Notes: generated by a model from the letters alone, not told the origin. Numbered from the stretch's first letter, positions 51,079 to 58,593 are shown. The stretch is DNA of 64,000 nucleotides from Halobacillus sp. A5 (GCF_024189315.1 NZ_JAIZEO010000003.1:248001-312000); one strand, 5' to 3'. Numbers and translations are program-made.

Positions 51079-52500
51079 TTGTCCGTATGGATCAAAAATG
51101 CTGAGATTGTAACAATGGATGAGGCGCAAGGCATTATAAAAGGAAGCTTACTAATAGAAGATGGAACAATTACTGGAATCTATCCACATGAACAGGAAGC
51201 TGATGCGCCCTTACTTTCGGCAGTGGAGGTAATTGATGCAGATTGGAACCTATTAATACCAGGGATGAGCAATGCCCACTATCATTCCTATTCCAACCTT
51301 CTTAAAGGAACGAGAAGTAACTTGCCCTTAGAACTCTGGTCTTTATATACAATTGCATATGGTCATTCATTAGATGATGAGGATATCTATCTGGCCGTTC
51401 TACTTGGAGCAGCCGACATGATACGGAGCGGCATCACTGGCTGCATTGATCATTTTCCTCACTTACTTCGAGTGAATTCTGCTCTGCGAGCTTATGAAAA
51501 GTCTCAAATGAATGTGACAATTGCTCCGATGATTCAAGATGTTTCTGACGAGGAGTTTCTAGGTTTTTCGGACAAAAAATCTAATCTATTGGGAGACCTT
51601 TCAGAAATAAGAGATTTCTTCAGCAATCTATTTCATAACTGGCATCTAAAAAATGAAAAGATTGAAATTATGTTGGGGCCTAACGCGCCCCAAAGATGCA
51701 GCCAGCAAGCGTTAAGGTTATGCAAGGACTTAAGTGATCAATTTGGTGTGAATGTTCATACACATTTATTAGAAACAAAGATTCAAAAGGTTATAGGGGA
51801 TAGAACATACTCTAATGGGATGCTCGGTCATTTAAATGAAGCAGGTTTGCTAAACCATAAGCTTTCAGTGGCTCATGCGGTTTGGTTAGACTATGAAGAA
51901 ATGGATTTATTAAAAGAAAAGAAAGTTTCAATAGTGCATAACCCAGCCAGTAATATGACTTTAGGTAGTGGAGTTGCCCCTGTCTCTAGGTTTATGAAAG
52001 ATAGAATGTTAGTCGGACTCGGATCAGATGCTTCTAATTGCGGAATTAGCCATCGTTCCTTTGAAATGATGAGACTTTCACTCATGTTGTCTCGAATAAA
52101 TTCTCGAAATTATGAAGAATGGCTCGAACCAAGTGATGTTTTTAAGATGGCCACACGGTCAGGTGCCAATATAATTAGTGGAAGCAAACGAGGAAAAATC
52201 GCTGAAGGTTATGATGCAGATCTGGTCCTTATTAATAGATCGTCAAGCTCTTTTATTTTGAACGAAGACCTTATTTCCCAACTTGTTTTTTATGAAAATG
52301 GGGAGTCTGTTGAGGCCGTCATGATTAAAGGGGCGTGGGTATATTGGGAGGACAGGATACTCGCTTTTGATGAGCAGGAAGTTATTCGTCAGGTTCAAGA
52401 GAAATCAAGTGAATTGAGGAAAAAGGTACAAGGCGCTCTGTCAGAAGCAGAAAAGAAAAAACGAATTTTAGAAAATTTTTATCGGCAATTTTATAACTAG
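51079..52500 (+). CDS. Amidohydrolase of the MTA/S-adenosylhomocysteine/adenosine deaminase group
   Basis: A 473-residue metal-dependent amidohydrolase. The first metal motif is NAHYHSYSNLLKGT near residue 65, further metal residues lie in VNVHTHLLET near residue 227 and LSVAHAVWLD near residue 267, and the catalytic Asp is in VGLGSDASNCG near residue 315. A beta-sandwich domain formed by both termini (IKNAEIVTMDEAQGIIKGSL; EGYDADLVLINRS) is typical of the ATZ/TRZ/MtaD family. The TTG start has a weak ribosome site and lies six bases after the previous stop, suggesting coupling. Deamination of imported adenosine-type nucleosides before phosphorolysis is the likely job; a guanine-type deaminase is possible. 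Confidence 0.83.
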   Translation: MSVWIKNAEIVTMDEAQGIIKGSLLIEDGTITGIYPHEQEADAPLLSAVEVIDADWNLLIPGMSNAHYHSYSNLLKGTRSNLPLELWSLYTIAYGHSLDDEDIYLAVLLGAADMIRSGITGCIDHFPHLLRVNSALRAYEKSQMNVTIAPMIQDVSDEEFLGFSDKKSNLLGDLSEIRDFFSNLFHNWHLKNEKIEIMLGPNAPQRCSQQALRLCKDLSDQFGVNVHTHLLETKIQKVIGDRTYSNGMLGHLNEAGLLNHKLSVAHAVWLDYEEMDLLKEKKVSIVHNPASNMTLGSGVAPVSRFMKDRMLVGLGSDASNCGISHRSFEMMRLSLMLSRINSRNYEEWLEPSDVFKMATRSGANIISGSKRGKIAEGYDADLVLINRSSSSFILNEDLISQLVFYENGESVEAVMIKGAWVYWEDRILAFDEQEVIRQVQEKSSELRKKVQGALSEAEKKKRILENFYRQFYN

Positions 52501-52511
52501 GAGGGTACATG

Positions 52512-53117
52512 ATGAGTTTAGACCTATTAAAAAAAGAACTTCAATATGTGTCTCATAAGGTTTACCAAAAGGGGTATACACAGGCCACTGGAGGTAATAT
52601 TAGTGTCCGAATTCCAGGTTCAGATCATGTATTGATTAAACGGAGTGGAATTAGCTTAGGGGAAGTTAGTAGAGAAGATGCTCTGATTGTCGATATGGAT
52701 GGCGAGGTTGTCGAAGGTCAAGGCAAACCATCAAAGGAGATTGGTTTTCACTTAGGCATTTATAAAGTGCGTCCTGACGTTAATGCAATTGTGCACTGCC
52801 ATCCTAATTATTCGATCGGATACGCTTGTCTTGGAGTTGAGCTCCCACTGCCAACGGTGACAGCTCAAAAACTATTAGGACATGTTCCTATAGCCGAAGT
52901 TGCTCCGTCTGGTTCAACTGATTTGGCTCAGCACGTAACAAATGTCTTTAAAAAGTATCCGGACATTAAAATTTCTCTTATGAGAAATCACGGTGTTTGT
53001 TCTGTAGGACCTACGTTAGAAGCGGCTTATAATGTAGTCGATCTTGCCGAGGCAACAGCCAAGCAGTCTTTCATTCTTTCACAGCTACGTGTTGGAGAAA
53101 AAAGCGCGGTGACTTAA
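52512..53117 (+). CDS. Class II aldolase (fuculose-1-phosphate aldolase/MtnB-like)
   Basis: A 201-residue zinc enzyme of the AraD/FucA family. The phosphate site is TQATGGNISVRIPG near residue 24, the Glu of PSKEIGFHLGIY near residue 75 is the catalytic acid position, zinc is held by IVHCHPNYS near residue 95 and by RNHGVCSVG near residue 157. Such aldolases split ketose 1-phosphates into DHAP and an aldehyde. With the isomerase that follows, it would cut 5-deoxyribulose 1-phosphate, methylthioribulose 1-phosphate or ribulose 1-phosphate. MtnB dehydratases share the fold, but no mtnW/mtnX/mtnD gene is nearby, which favours aldol cleavage. Confidence 0.87.
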   Translation: MSLDLLKKELQYVSHKVYQKGYTQATGGNISVRIPGSDHVLIKRSGISLGEVSREDALIVDMDGEVVEGQGKPSKEIGFHLGIYKVRPDVNAIVHCHPNYSIGYACLGVELPLPTVTAQKLLGHVPIAEVAPSGSTDLAQHVTNVFKKYPDIKISLMRNHGVCSVGPTLEAAYNVVDLAEATAKQSFILSQLRVGEKSAVT

Positions 53118-53135
53118 TAACAAAGGAGGGGTATT

Positions 53136-54203
53136 ATGCGGCCAATTGAGCAACTTGTACAACAATATAAAGATAGGGAACTGGCGCTGCCTATCTGGTG
53201 TGAAAACGGAACTTTAAAATTAATTGATCAAACTAAGCTTCCTTTTAAAGAAGAGGTTTGTCAGATTGCGAGTGTTCACAAATTGGGAGAAGCTATCTCC
53301 TCCATGAAGATTCGAGGATCAGGTGCTATTGGGATATGTGGAGCATATGGTATTTTCTTAGCTGCTTTACAAACCAATGGTGACCCTCAAAAAGTAAAGA
53401 AAGCTGGAGATTTTTTAAAAAGTACCAGGCCTACGGCGGTAAACCTTATGAAAACTGTAGATGAGATGGTGAAAGAAACTAAAAGTTCTGGACAAAATCT
53501 CATTGCAAGAATGGAAGAAAAAGCTGTAGAAATACTTAACAGGCAGTTAGATTTTGAATACCAACTTGGAACTTACGGAGCTGAGGTCATTAACGATGGC
53601 GATACTATTATGACGCACTGCCACTCAGGGGCCTTCGGGGGAGCTGGATACGGAGGGAGAGCCCTCTCTGTTATTAGAACAGCCCATGAACAAGGAAAAA
53701 AAATTCATGTATATACGTGTGAGACACGTCCTTACTTACAAGGGGCTCGAATTACAGCATTAGAACTCAAGAAATTTGGTATCCCCCACACTTTAATCAC
53801 TGATAATATGTCTGGGTTTTGCATGAGTGAAGGATACATCGATAAAATTGTTGTTGGGTCCGATAGGGTAGCAGCCAATGGAGACTTAGCAAATAAAGTG
53901 GGTACTTATATGCATGCTATCGTGGCTCAAGCTAATAACATACCTTTTTATACAGCAACTTCCAGCCATACCATTGACTTTAATACGCCAAGTGGAAGAG
54001 ATATTGAAGTTGAAATGCGTAACGCAAGTGAAGTCACACATTTTAATGGTATGCCTATAGCTCCGGAAGGGACGCAAGCGTTGTATCCTTCTTTTGACAT
54101 AACGCCAAGTTCGTTGATTTCAGGAATTATTACGGAAAAAGGTATCATTTCTAAACCATTCGAGACGAATTTGAGAAAAGTAAGCTCTAAGGTGATAGTT
54201 TAA
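53136..54203 (+). CDS. MtnA-like aldose-1-phosphate isomerase
   Basis: A 355-residue protein of the MtnA/eIF2B-like family, which converts 5-methylthioribose 1-phosphate (or 5-deoxyribose 1-phosphate) to the ketose 1-phosphate. The N-terminal IRGSGAIGICGAYGIFLAA, the catalytic Cys162 in MTHCHSGAFGGAGYGGRAL, and the catalytic Asp243 in VGSDRVAANGDLANKVGTY correspond to the MtnA Cys/Asp pair; ITDNMSGFCM lies between them. It closes the salvage operon after the aldolase, an arrangement matching the DHAP shunt described for 5'-deoxyadenosine and MTA. Ribose 1-phosphate from ordinary nucleosides is an alternative substrate. Confidence 0.9.
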   Translation: MRPIEQLVQQYKDRELALPIWCENGTLKLIDQTKLPFKEEVCQIASVHKLGEAISSMKIRGSGAIGICGAYGIFLAALQTNGDPQKVKKAGDFLKSTRPTAVNLMKTVDEMVKETKSSGQNLIARMEEKAVEILNRQLDFEYQLGTYGAEVINDGDTIMTHCHSGAFGGAGYGGRALSVIRTAHEQGKKIHVYTCETRPYLQGARITALELKKFGIPHTLITDNMSGFCMSEGYIDKIVVGSDRVAANGDLANKVGTYMHAIVAQANNIPFYTATSSHTIDFNTPSGRDIEVEMRNASEVTHFNGMPIAPEGTQALYPSFDITPSSLISGIITEKGIISKPFETNLRKVSSKVIV

Positions 54204-54228
54204 TTTTATTGGGTGGGGAGGAGATTAA

Positions 54229-54273
54229 ATGGATGATAAAAGATTCTTTCTTACAATGGTTACAGGAACCTGA
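54229..54273 (+). other. 14-codon open frame with a strong ribosome site
   Basis: GGGGAGGAG is followed after five bases by ATG and a frame reading MDDKRFFLTMVTGT then stop. It may be the truncated start of a lost last gene of the salvage operon or a small peptide. Nothing downstream to 54860 continues it in any frame that I recognise. Confidence 0.35.
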
Positions 54274-54518
54274 TGAAAATTAATTAAATCGTCTTTGCCT
54301 GCCCTCTTGTTTAACCCGACTTGGAGTAGCGTGAAAAAATTATTGAGGTTCTTTGTATGAGATTCCAGTAAACAGGATGAACAAGAAATTTTAAGATTAT
54401 ATTAATTAGGAATTCTCCATAATCTTTATGAATTTATTCATGTTACCCATTAATCTGATAAATATGAACGGTGGGAAAGTGGAGTAGAATAGCCCCTTAC
54501 ACGTAGTAAATTTCTGTT

Positions 54519-54546
54519 CCACAGAACCCGGTTCTGTGGGCTTTTA
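54519..54546 (+). terminator. Probable terminator downstream of the nucleoside salvage operon
   Basis: A perfect 9-bp stem CCACAGAAC/GTTCTGTGG with a 3-base loop, followed by GCTTTTATG. The surrounding stretch from 54274 to 54860 has no supported gene. Confidence 0.6.
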
Positions 54547-54865
54547 TGTATGGATAAGATGTTGATATGTACCTTATTTTAAGAAAATAATCATTGAGAT
54601 AGGTTTTCTTAAAAAATACAAGGAAAGAGTGTTTCCGATTGTTTAAAAAATGTAAAAAAATTCGAGATTTCTTCTCTTGCAGACTATTTTAGAACTTTTA
54701 CCACCGTTTGCCATTGTTGATGAAGATATGAAAGGGTAAAAACATAGGACTTCTTTTCTCTCAGAAGGTTGTAATAGTGTTCGTAAGGGTGGGTGCTACA
54801 TGTATTTTGAAACCTCGACATTTATTAAAGGAATTGATGTAAAAAGGTAAATGAAAGGAGCGATA

Positions 54866-54957
54866 ATGTTTGATGCAGTGAATTTTTTATGTTTCTATTA
54901 ATAATAAAAGAAGTAAGAAACAAAAATCGTCAGCGATCCGCAGCTGGCGTTTTTTCT
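54866..54957 (+). promoter_or_regulatory. Possible leader peptide and attenuator hairpin before cysQ
   Basis: AAAGGAG precedes an 11-codon frame, MFDAVNFLCFY (54866-54901). It is followed by a 7-bp stem with one G-T pair (CGTCAGC 54928-54934 with GCTGGCG 54943-54949) and a T-run at 54950-54955, then 18 bp later the cysQ start. The layout of peptide, terminator-like hairpin and gene resembles transcription attenuation, but it may be only a terminator for an upstream transcript. Confidence 0.35.
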
Positions 54958-54975
54958 AATAAAGGAGGAAATTCT

Positions 54976-55749
54976 ATGAAGCATGTGATCCAGGCCGCTT
55001 TATCAGCAGGAAAAGAAATTATGAAAATCTATGAAACTGAATTTGACATTGAATACAAAGAAGATGACTCCCCATTAACGACGGCAGACAAACGAGCACA
55101 CGACGTGATTAAAACCACGCTTCAGACACAATTTCCAGACCTTCCGATTTTAAGTGAAGAAGGACGGCACCTCACCTACGAGCAGCGAAAGGATTGGAAG
55201 GAATTCTGGCTGGTTGATCCAATAGACGGGACGAAAGAATTTATTAAAAAAAACGGAGAATTCACTGTGAATATCGCACGTATTTGTAAAGGACGACCTG
55301 TTCAAGGTGTTGTGTACGCACCGGCTCTGGACACGTTATATGTTGCGGATGAATCAAAGGGAGCGTATAAGGTTGAAGGCGTGCTGACAGGCGGAAATGT
55401 AAAAGTCCAGCCTCTACCGCTGCCTCGTGAAAAGGATATCACCGTCCGGGTAGTGGCCAGCCGTTCTCACATGTCAGCAGAAACGGCCGCTTTTATTGAA
55501 GAATTAAGATTTAAATATAAAAAGGTAGAAACTATTTCAGCGGGCAGCTCTCTTAAACTATGTTTGATTGCTGAAGGAAAAGCGGATTTCTACCCACGCT
55601 ACGCTCCGACTATGGAATGGGACACAGGAGCAGGGCAGGCCATCGTAGAACTCTCAGGAGCCAAAATGGAAACCGCAGCAGAGAAAAAAACACTCACCTA
55701 CAACAAAGAAAACCTAAAAAATCCATGGTTCCTCGCCTACAGGAAGTAA
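54976..55749 (+). CDS. cysQ: 3'(2'),5'-bisphosphate nucleotidase
   Basis: A 257-residue CysQ of the inositol monophosphatase superfamily, removing the 3'-phosphate from PAP, a by-product of sulfate assimilation. Metal-binding motifs are SEEGRH near residue 62, the diagnostic DPIDGTKEFIKKNGEFTVNI near residue 82 and EWDTGAGQAIVELSGAKM near residue 215; ASRSHMS lies between. The ATG at 54976 follows AAAGGAGGAA at good spacing; an upstream in-frame start at 54889 would run through the hairpin region and is unlikely. No other sulfur genes are adjacent. Confidence 0.93.
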   Translation: MKHVIQAALSAGKEIMKIYETEFDIEYKEDDSPLTTADKRAHDVIKTTLQTQFPDLPILSEEGRHLTYEQRKDWKEFWLVDPIDGTKEFIKKNGEFTVNIARICKGRPVQGVVYAPALDTLYVADESKGAYKVEGVLTGGNVKVQPLPLPREKDITVRVVASRSHMSAETAAFIEELRFKYKKVETISAGSSLKLCLIAEGKADFYPRYAPTMEWDTGAGQAIVELSGAKMETAAEKKTLTYNKENLKNPWFLAYRK

Positions 55750-55795
55750 AAAACACGCTAAGTTAACATCTCACCTTTTTTGCGTTTTTTGTACC

Positions 55796-55850
55796 GTTTT
55801 TTTGTACCGGGTACACTCATCGTTAAACGGCGTACCCGGTACAAAAAAAC
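55796..55850. repeat. Pair of GTACCNGGTAC units within a 19-bp perfect inverted repeat
   Basis: Units at 55804-55814 (GTACCGGGTAC) and 55832-55842 (GTACCCGGTAC), 28 bp apart, are extended by a T-run on the left and an A-run on the right. The arms 55796-55814 and 55832-55850 are therefore perfectly complementary over 19 bp with a 17-base loop. A half site GTACC lies at 55791. Confidence 0.88.
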
Positions 55851-55926
55851 TGTCAATAATTGAAATTTAATGAAGTGTCAGCTATGAAATATAGATTTTG
55901 CCTTTGAGAAAAATGAAAAAGTGCCT

Positions 55927-55965
55927 GTACCCAGTACGGATGATAGTAAGGAGTGTACCGGGTAC
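55927..55965 (+). repeat. Pair of GTACCNGGTAC units, one degenerate
   Basis: GTACCCAGTAC at 55927-55937 (one mismatch) and GTACCGGGTAC at 55955-55965, again 28 bp apart. Together with the neighbouring pair and the single unit at 56058 they fill the space between cysQ and the hydrolase gene. Confidence 0.75.
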
Positions 55966-55997
55966 AAACTTATCAAAAAAAGCAGTCGAATAAAGCT

Positions 55998-56051
55998 AAA
56001 GCACCTCCTGCAGCTTAAGCCATGCTTCAGGAGGTGCTTTTTTTCTTTTTT
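55998..56051 (+). terminator. Rho-independent terminator
   Basis: A perfect 13-bp stem AAAGCACCTCCTG/CAGGAGGTGCTTT (55998-56010 with 56028-56040) with a 17-base loop, then TTTTTCTTTTTT. It would stop transcripts coming from cysQ before the hydrolase gene. Confidence 0.82.
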
Positions 56052-56068
56052 CTCTGTGTACCCGGTAC
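56040..56068 (-). repeat. Single GTACCNGGTAC unit with tail, inverted orientation
   Basis: GTACCCGGTAC at 56058-56068 with the pyrimidine-rich complement of the usual tail on its left (TTTCTTTTTTCTCTGT up to 56057). The minus strand reads unit then ACAGAGAAAAAAGAAAAA, the same as at 38011 and 56979. Confidence 0.82.
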
Positions 56069-56136
56069 ACAAACATATTCCTCTTCCTCAATGAATATTT
56101 TAAATTGATGATTCTTTTTGAAGGGGATGGTAGAGG

Positions 56137-56943
56137 GTGAACTATTTAAGTATAGATGAGAAAACGAAGCTTTTTTATGAAGGGGAAGGCGTGGGACAAA
56201 CTGTCATTTTTGTTCATGGAGTGATGATGAGCAGTCGTTTTTTTCGTAAGCAGTATCCTTATTTTAAAGAGAAGTACAGGACGATCCTATTTGATCTCCG
56301 GGGGCATGGGGAATCAAGTAAAGTAGAATATGGGCACACTGTAGCCAATTATGCCCGGGATCTTAAAGCTTTAATTGAGCATTTGGATTTGGAAAATGTC
56401 ATTTTAGTTGGATGGTCTATGGGGGCTTTTGTCGTATGGGATTATATCAATCAGTTTGGAACAGAAAATATCAAAGCGGTCACGGTCGTTGATCAATCAC
56501 CGTCTGATTATCTTTGGGACGGTTGGGAATATGGCGCATTTAACTTTGAGGCTGTTAAAGGTGTAATGCAGGCGATTCAAGAGGATCAAAAAGGATTTAA
56601 CAGCGAATTTATTTATGGAATGTTCAAGGATAAGCCGGCTGAAGAGGTACACGGATGGATCCTTGATGAGATGATGAAAGTACCAGCTTCCATAGCGAGT
56701 ACGATCGTTTTTAATCAAACCGCAGTGGATTACCGTCACACACTCTCGAACGTTGATGTGCCAACGCTAATTTGCTTTGGACGTGATGATAAGTTCTTCC
56801 CTGTGGCAGCGGGAGAATACATTCAAAAAAGAATCTCAGGCTCAAAGCTCGTTCCATTTGAAAATAGCAGCCACTGTCTGTTCCTGGAGGAGCCGGACAA
56901 ATTTAATAAAGAACTGGATCAATTTTTTCAGAGTCTGCAGTAA
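56137..56943 (+). CDS. Alpha/beta hydrolase
   Basis: A 268-residue alpha/beta-hydrolase fold protein. The oxyanion region is VIFVHGVMMSSRFF near residue 24, DLRGHGESSKVEYGHT follows near residue 52, the nucleophile Ser is in VGWSMGAFVVWDY near residue 93, the acidic residue lies near CFGRDDKFFP (about 215), and the His in NSSHCLFLEEP near residue 248. No signal peptide, so it is intracellular. Substrate unknown; haloperoxidase/esterase-type enzymes look alike. The GTG start has a moderate ribosome site. It stands alone between two clusters of GTACCNGGTAC repeats. Confidence 0.85.
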   Translation: MNYLSIDEKTKLFYEGEGVGQTVIFVHGVMMSSRFFRKQYPYFKEKYRTILFDLRGHGESSKVEYGHTVANYARDLKALIEHLDLENVILVGWSMGAFVVWDYINQFGTENIKAVTVVDQSPSDYLWDGWEYGAFNFEAVKGVMQAIQEDQKGFNSEFIYGMFKDKPAEEVHGWILDEMMKVPASIASTIVFNQTAVDYRHTLSNVDVPTLICFGRDDKFFPVAAGEYIQKRISGSKLVPFENSSHCLFLEEPDKFNKELDQFFQSLQ

Positions 56944-56950
56944 ACCTTGT

Positions 56951-57013
56951 GTACCCGGTACCACACAATTTCAAAGCTGTACCGGGTACACAGAGAAAAA
57001 AGAAAAAAACTGC
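56951..57013 (+). repeat. Complete GTACCNGGTAC pair with purine-rich tail
   Basis: Units at 56951-56961 (GTACCCGGTAC) and 56979-56989 (GTACCGGGTAC), 28 bp apart and perfectly complementary, followed by the tail ACAGAGAAAAAAGAAAAA. The 17-base spacer CACACAATTTCAAAGCT resembles that at 38411 (CACACAATTAACGTTCT). This looks like a full-length example of the element. Confidence 0.88.
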
Positions 57014-57019
57014 TTATTG

Positions 57020-57613
57020 TCAGCTGCTTCCGAATATGAGGATGGGGAGGTAGCCGAATATTTTGATCCATTCGCTGAATGTGGTTTGTGTTTCTTGTTT
57101 GGACATGCCGTCTTCGAGGTCATAGTAGGACGGTGCAGGTGAGAAGGTTAGGGTCAGATCCTCTCCGCTGTACACTCTTTCAAATACGAGTTTGCTTCGA
57201 AGGGAGTGGTAATTACTTGTGACTACAATGGCTGACTTTAATTCATGCTCTTTCATCAGGTCCTTGGTGTATCCAGCATTTTCATACGTGCTTGTGGCTT
57301 GTTCTTCTGAGATAATGTCTTCTTCCTCAATTCCTGCCTTCATCGCTTCCTCAGGCTTCGTTCCCGATTCTGTAGAATTTGACAAAATGATCGTTTCCGC
57401 TTTCCCTTCCTCATAAAGCTTAGCTGCATGCTTAAGCCTGTCCTCATTCCCGCTGAGTACAATAACCGCATCAGAAGGTTCTGCATTTTCTTCAATTACC
57501 AGCCATTTTGGACCGAAAATAGTCAATACTACAGCAACGATTATGAGGATAAATAACGGAATTAAAAAAAATCCGCGCAGGAATTTCTTCGCGATTTTTG
57601 TGTGATCAGCCAT
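57020..57613 (-). CDS. YdcF/SanA-like DUF218 membrane protein
   Basis: A 197-residue protein with an N-terminal transmembrane helix (about 12-35, FFLIPLFILIIVAVVLTIF) and an extracellular DUF218 domain. Family features are SDAVIVLSGNEDRLKHAAKLYEEGKAETII from residue 47, the EEQATSTYENA motif near residue 103 and VVTSNYHSLRSKLVFERV near residue 129. DUF218 proteins include SanA and YdcF and are linked to envelope processes, but their reaction is not established. It lies downstream of, and in the same direction as, the metallophosphatase gene, separated by a terminator. Confidence 0.87.
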   Translation of the reverse strand: MADHTKIAKKFLRGFFLIPLFILIIVAVVLTIFGPKWLVIEENAEPSDAVIVLSGNEDRLKHAAKLYEEGKAETIILSNSTESGTKPEEAMKAGIEEEDIISEEQATSTYENAGYTKDLMKEHELKSAIVVTSNYHSLRSKLVFERVYSGEDLTLTFSPAPSYYDLEDGMSKQETQTTFSEWIKIFGYLPILIFGSS

Positions 57614-57639
57614 AATGTGTAAGCGTCCTTCCCGTTCTG

Positions 57640-57678
57640 CGAAATAAAAGCTGGATCAAAGTAATCCTTGACCCAGCT
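57640..57678 (-). terminator. Terminator after the metallophosphatase gene
   Basis: On the minus strand AGCTGGGTCAAGG pairs with CTTTGATCCAGCT with one interior mismatch and a G-T pair (57666-57678 with 57649-57661), followed by TTTATTT. Confidence 0.75.
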
Positions 57679-57686
57679 CGTGATGG

Positions 57687-58412
57687 TTAGTCATTTACAG
57701 ATGCATTCATCAATAATTTCATTAGTAATTCTTTCTGAGGATAGCCTGATTCTTTTACATCTTCGACGAGCTCCTCCAAATCATAATTTGTGCGAATGAT
57801 TGAAGTCTGTACGCCTCCGTCCTCAACGTCGACCATTGCATAGGAAGGCTGAGCCAGTCCGTCAAAAGGAAGTCCCACGCTCCCCGTATTAATGATGATC
57901 TTACCATCGATGTGCCGGATATAGGGTTTGTGAATGTGACCATACACATAGATGTCTGCCATTTCATTTGTCATGAGCCGCTCCTTCATCGCATCTTCCG
58001 TTTCAGAAGGCAGGACGACCTCAAACAAATCTTCAGGCGTCGCGTGATAGCCATGAACGTGAACGCCTTCAAAGTCTTCGTTGATTTCATCATCCAGGTT
58101 ATCTAGATAGGAGATGGCCTCACTGCTCATCTGCGAGGAAGACCAGTCTTTCTCTTCATTCATATCTTCAAGAACTTCTGCAGGAACCTCGCCCTCCTGA
58201 ACGCCGCGCACGATCCACTCGTCGGCATTACCTTTAATGACTTTGGCGTCAAGCTCCTGAATCATCTCGACGCATTTTTGCGGCTCCAGTCCCCGGTATG
58301 AAAGATCTCCAAGAACAAATAATTGATCAACGCTGCGTTTATTAATGTCTTCTAGTACAGATTCAAGGGCACGTGCATTACCGTGTATATCTGCTATAAA
58401 TGCTAATCGCAT
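57687..58412 (-). CDS. Calcineurin-like metallophosphatase (YfcE/MJ0936-like)
   Basis: A 241-residue dinuclear-metal phosphoesterase. Metal motifs are FIADIHGNARALE at residue 4, GDLSYRG near residue 38, KGNADEWI near residue 64 (GNxD/H), HGYHATPE near residue 123 and YGHIHKPYI near residue 160, then NTGSVGLPFDG. I use the ATG at 58412, seven bases after AAAGGAGA on the minus strand; the upstream ATG at 58433 precedes that site. The family cleaves phosphodiesters or phosphomonoesters, with unknown natural substrate here. Confidence 0.9.
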   Translation of the reverse strand: MRLAFIADIHGNARALESVLEDINKRSVDQLFVLGDLSYRGLEPQKCVEMIQELDAKVIKGNADEWIVRGVQEGEVPAEVLEDMNEEKDWSSSQMSSEAISYLDNLDDEINEDFEGVHVHGYHATPEDLFEVVLPSETEDAMKERLMTNEMADIYVYGHIHKPYIRHIDGKIIINTGSVGLPFDGLAQPSYAMVDVEDGGVQTSIIRTNYDLEELVEDVKESGYPQKELLMKLLMNASVND

Positions 58413-58593
58413 AACAGTCTCCTTTTTTTGCATGATTTTAATCCTTATTCCCTTCCCGTTTAAATCAAAACTCTTTTACTTTCTTAATTTAATATTACCA
58501 TTTAACAGAATTCTTAGTTCTTAACTCATAGGTCTTGTACGTATACATACCTTATTGAGCCAACAAAAAAATTCTAATGCAGAGGATGATTCA

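Noticed and set aside
50769-51134. 121-codon open frame on the minus strand
   Set aside because: Antisense across the MTAP-like gene and the start of the deaminase; no coding evidence.
52512-53117. MtnB methylthioribulose-1-phosphate dehydratase of the methionine salvage pathway
   Set aside because: The downstream methionine-salvage genes (mtnW, mtnX, mtnD, mtnK) are absent here, while the aldolase-type motifs are intact, so aldol cleavage is preferred, though not proven.
54274-54860. Possible riboswitch or T-box upstream of cysQ
   Set aside because: I found no T-box AGGGTGG-ACCGCG core, S-box motifs or other known aptamer pattern; only simple hairpins are visible.
56777-57142. 121-codon plus-strand frame running from the hydrolase gene across the repeat
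   Set aside because: It is an out-of-frame shadow of the hydrolase that continues through the GTACCNGGTAC element and the 3' end of the opposite DUF218 gene.
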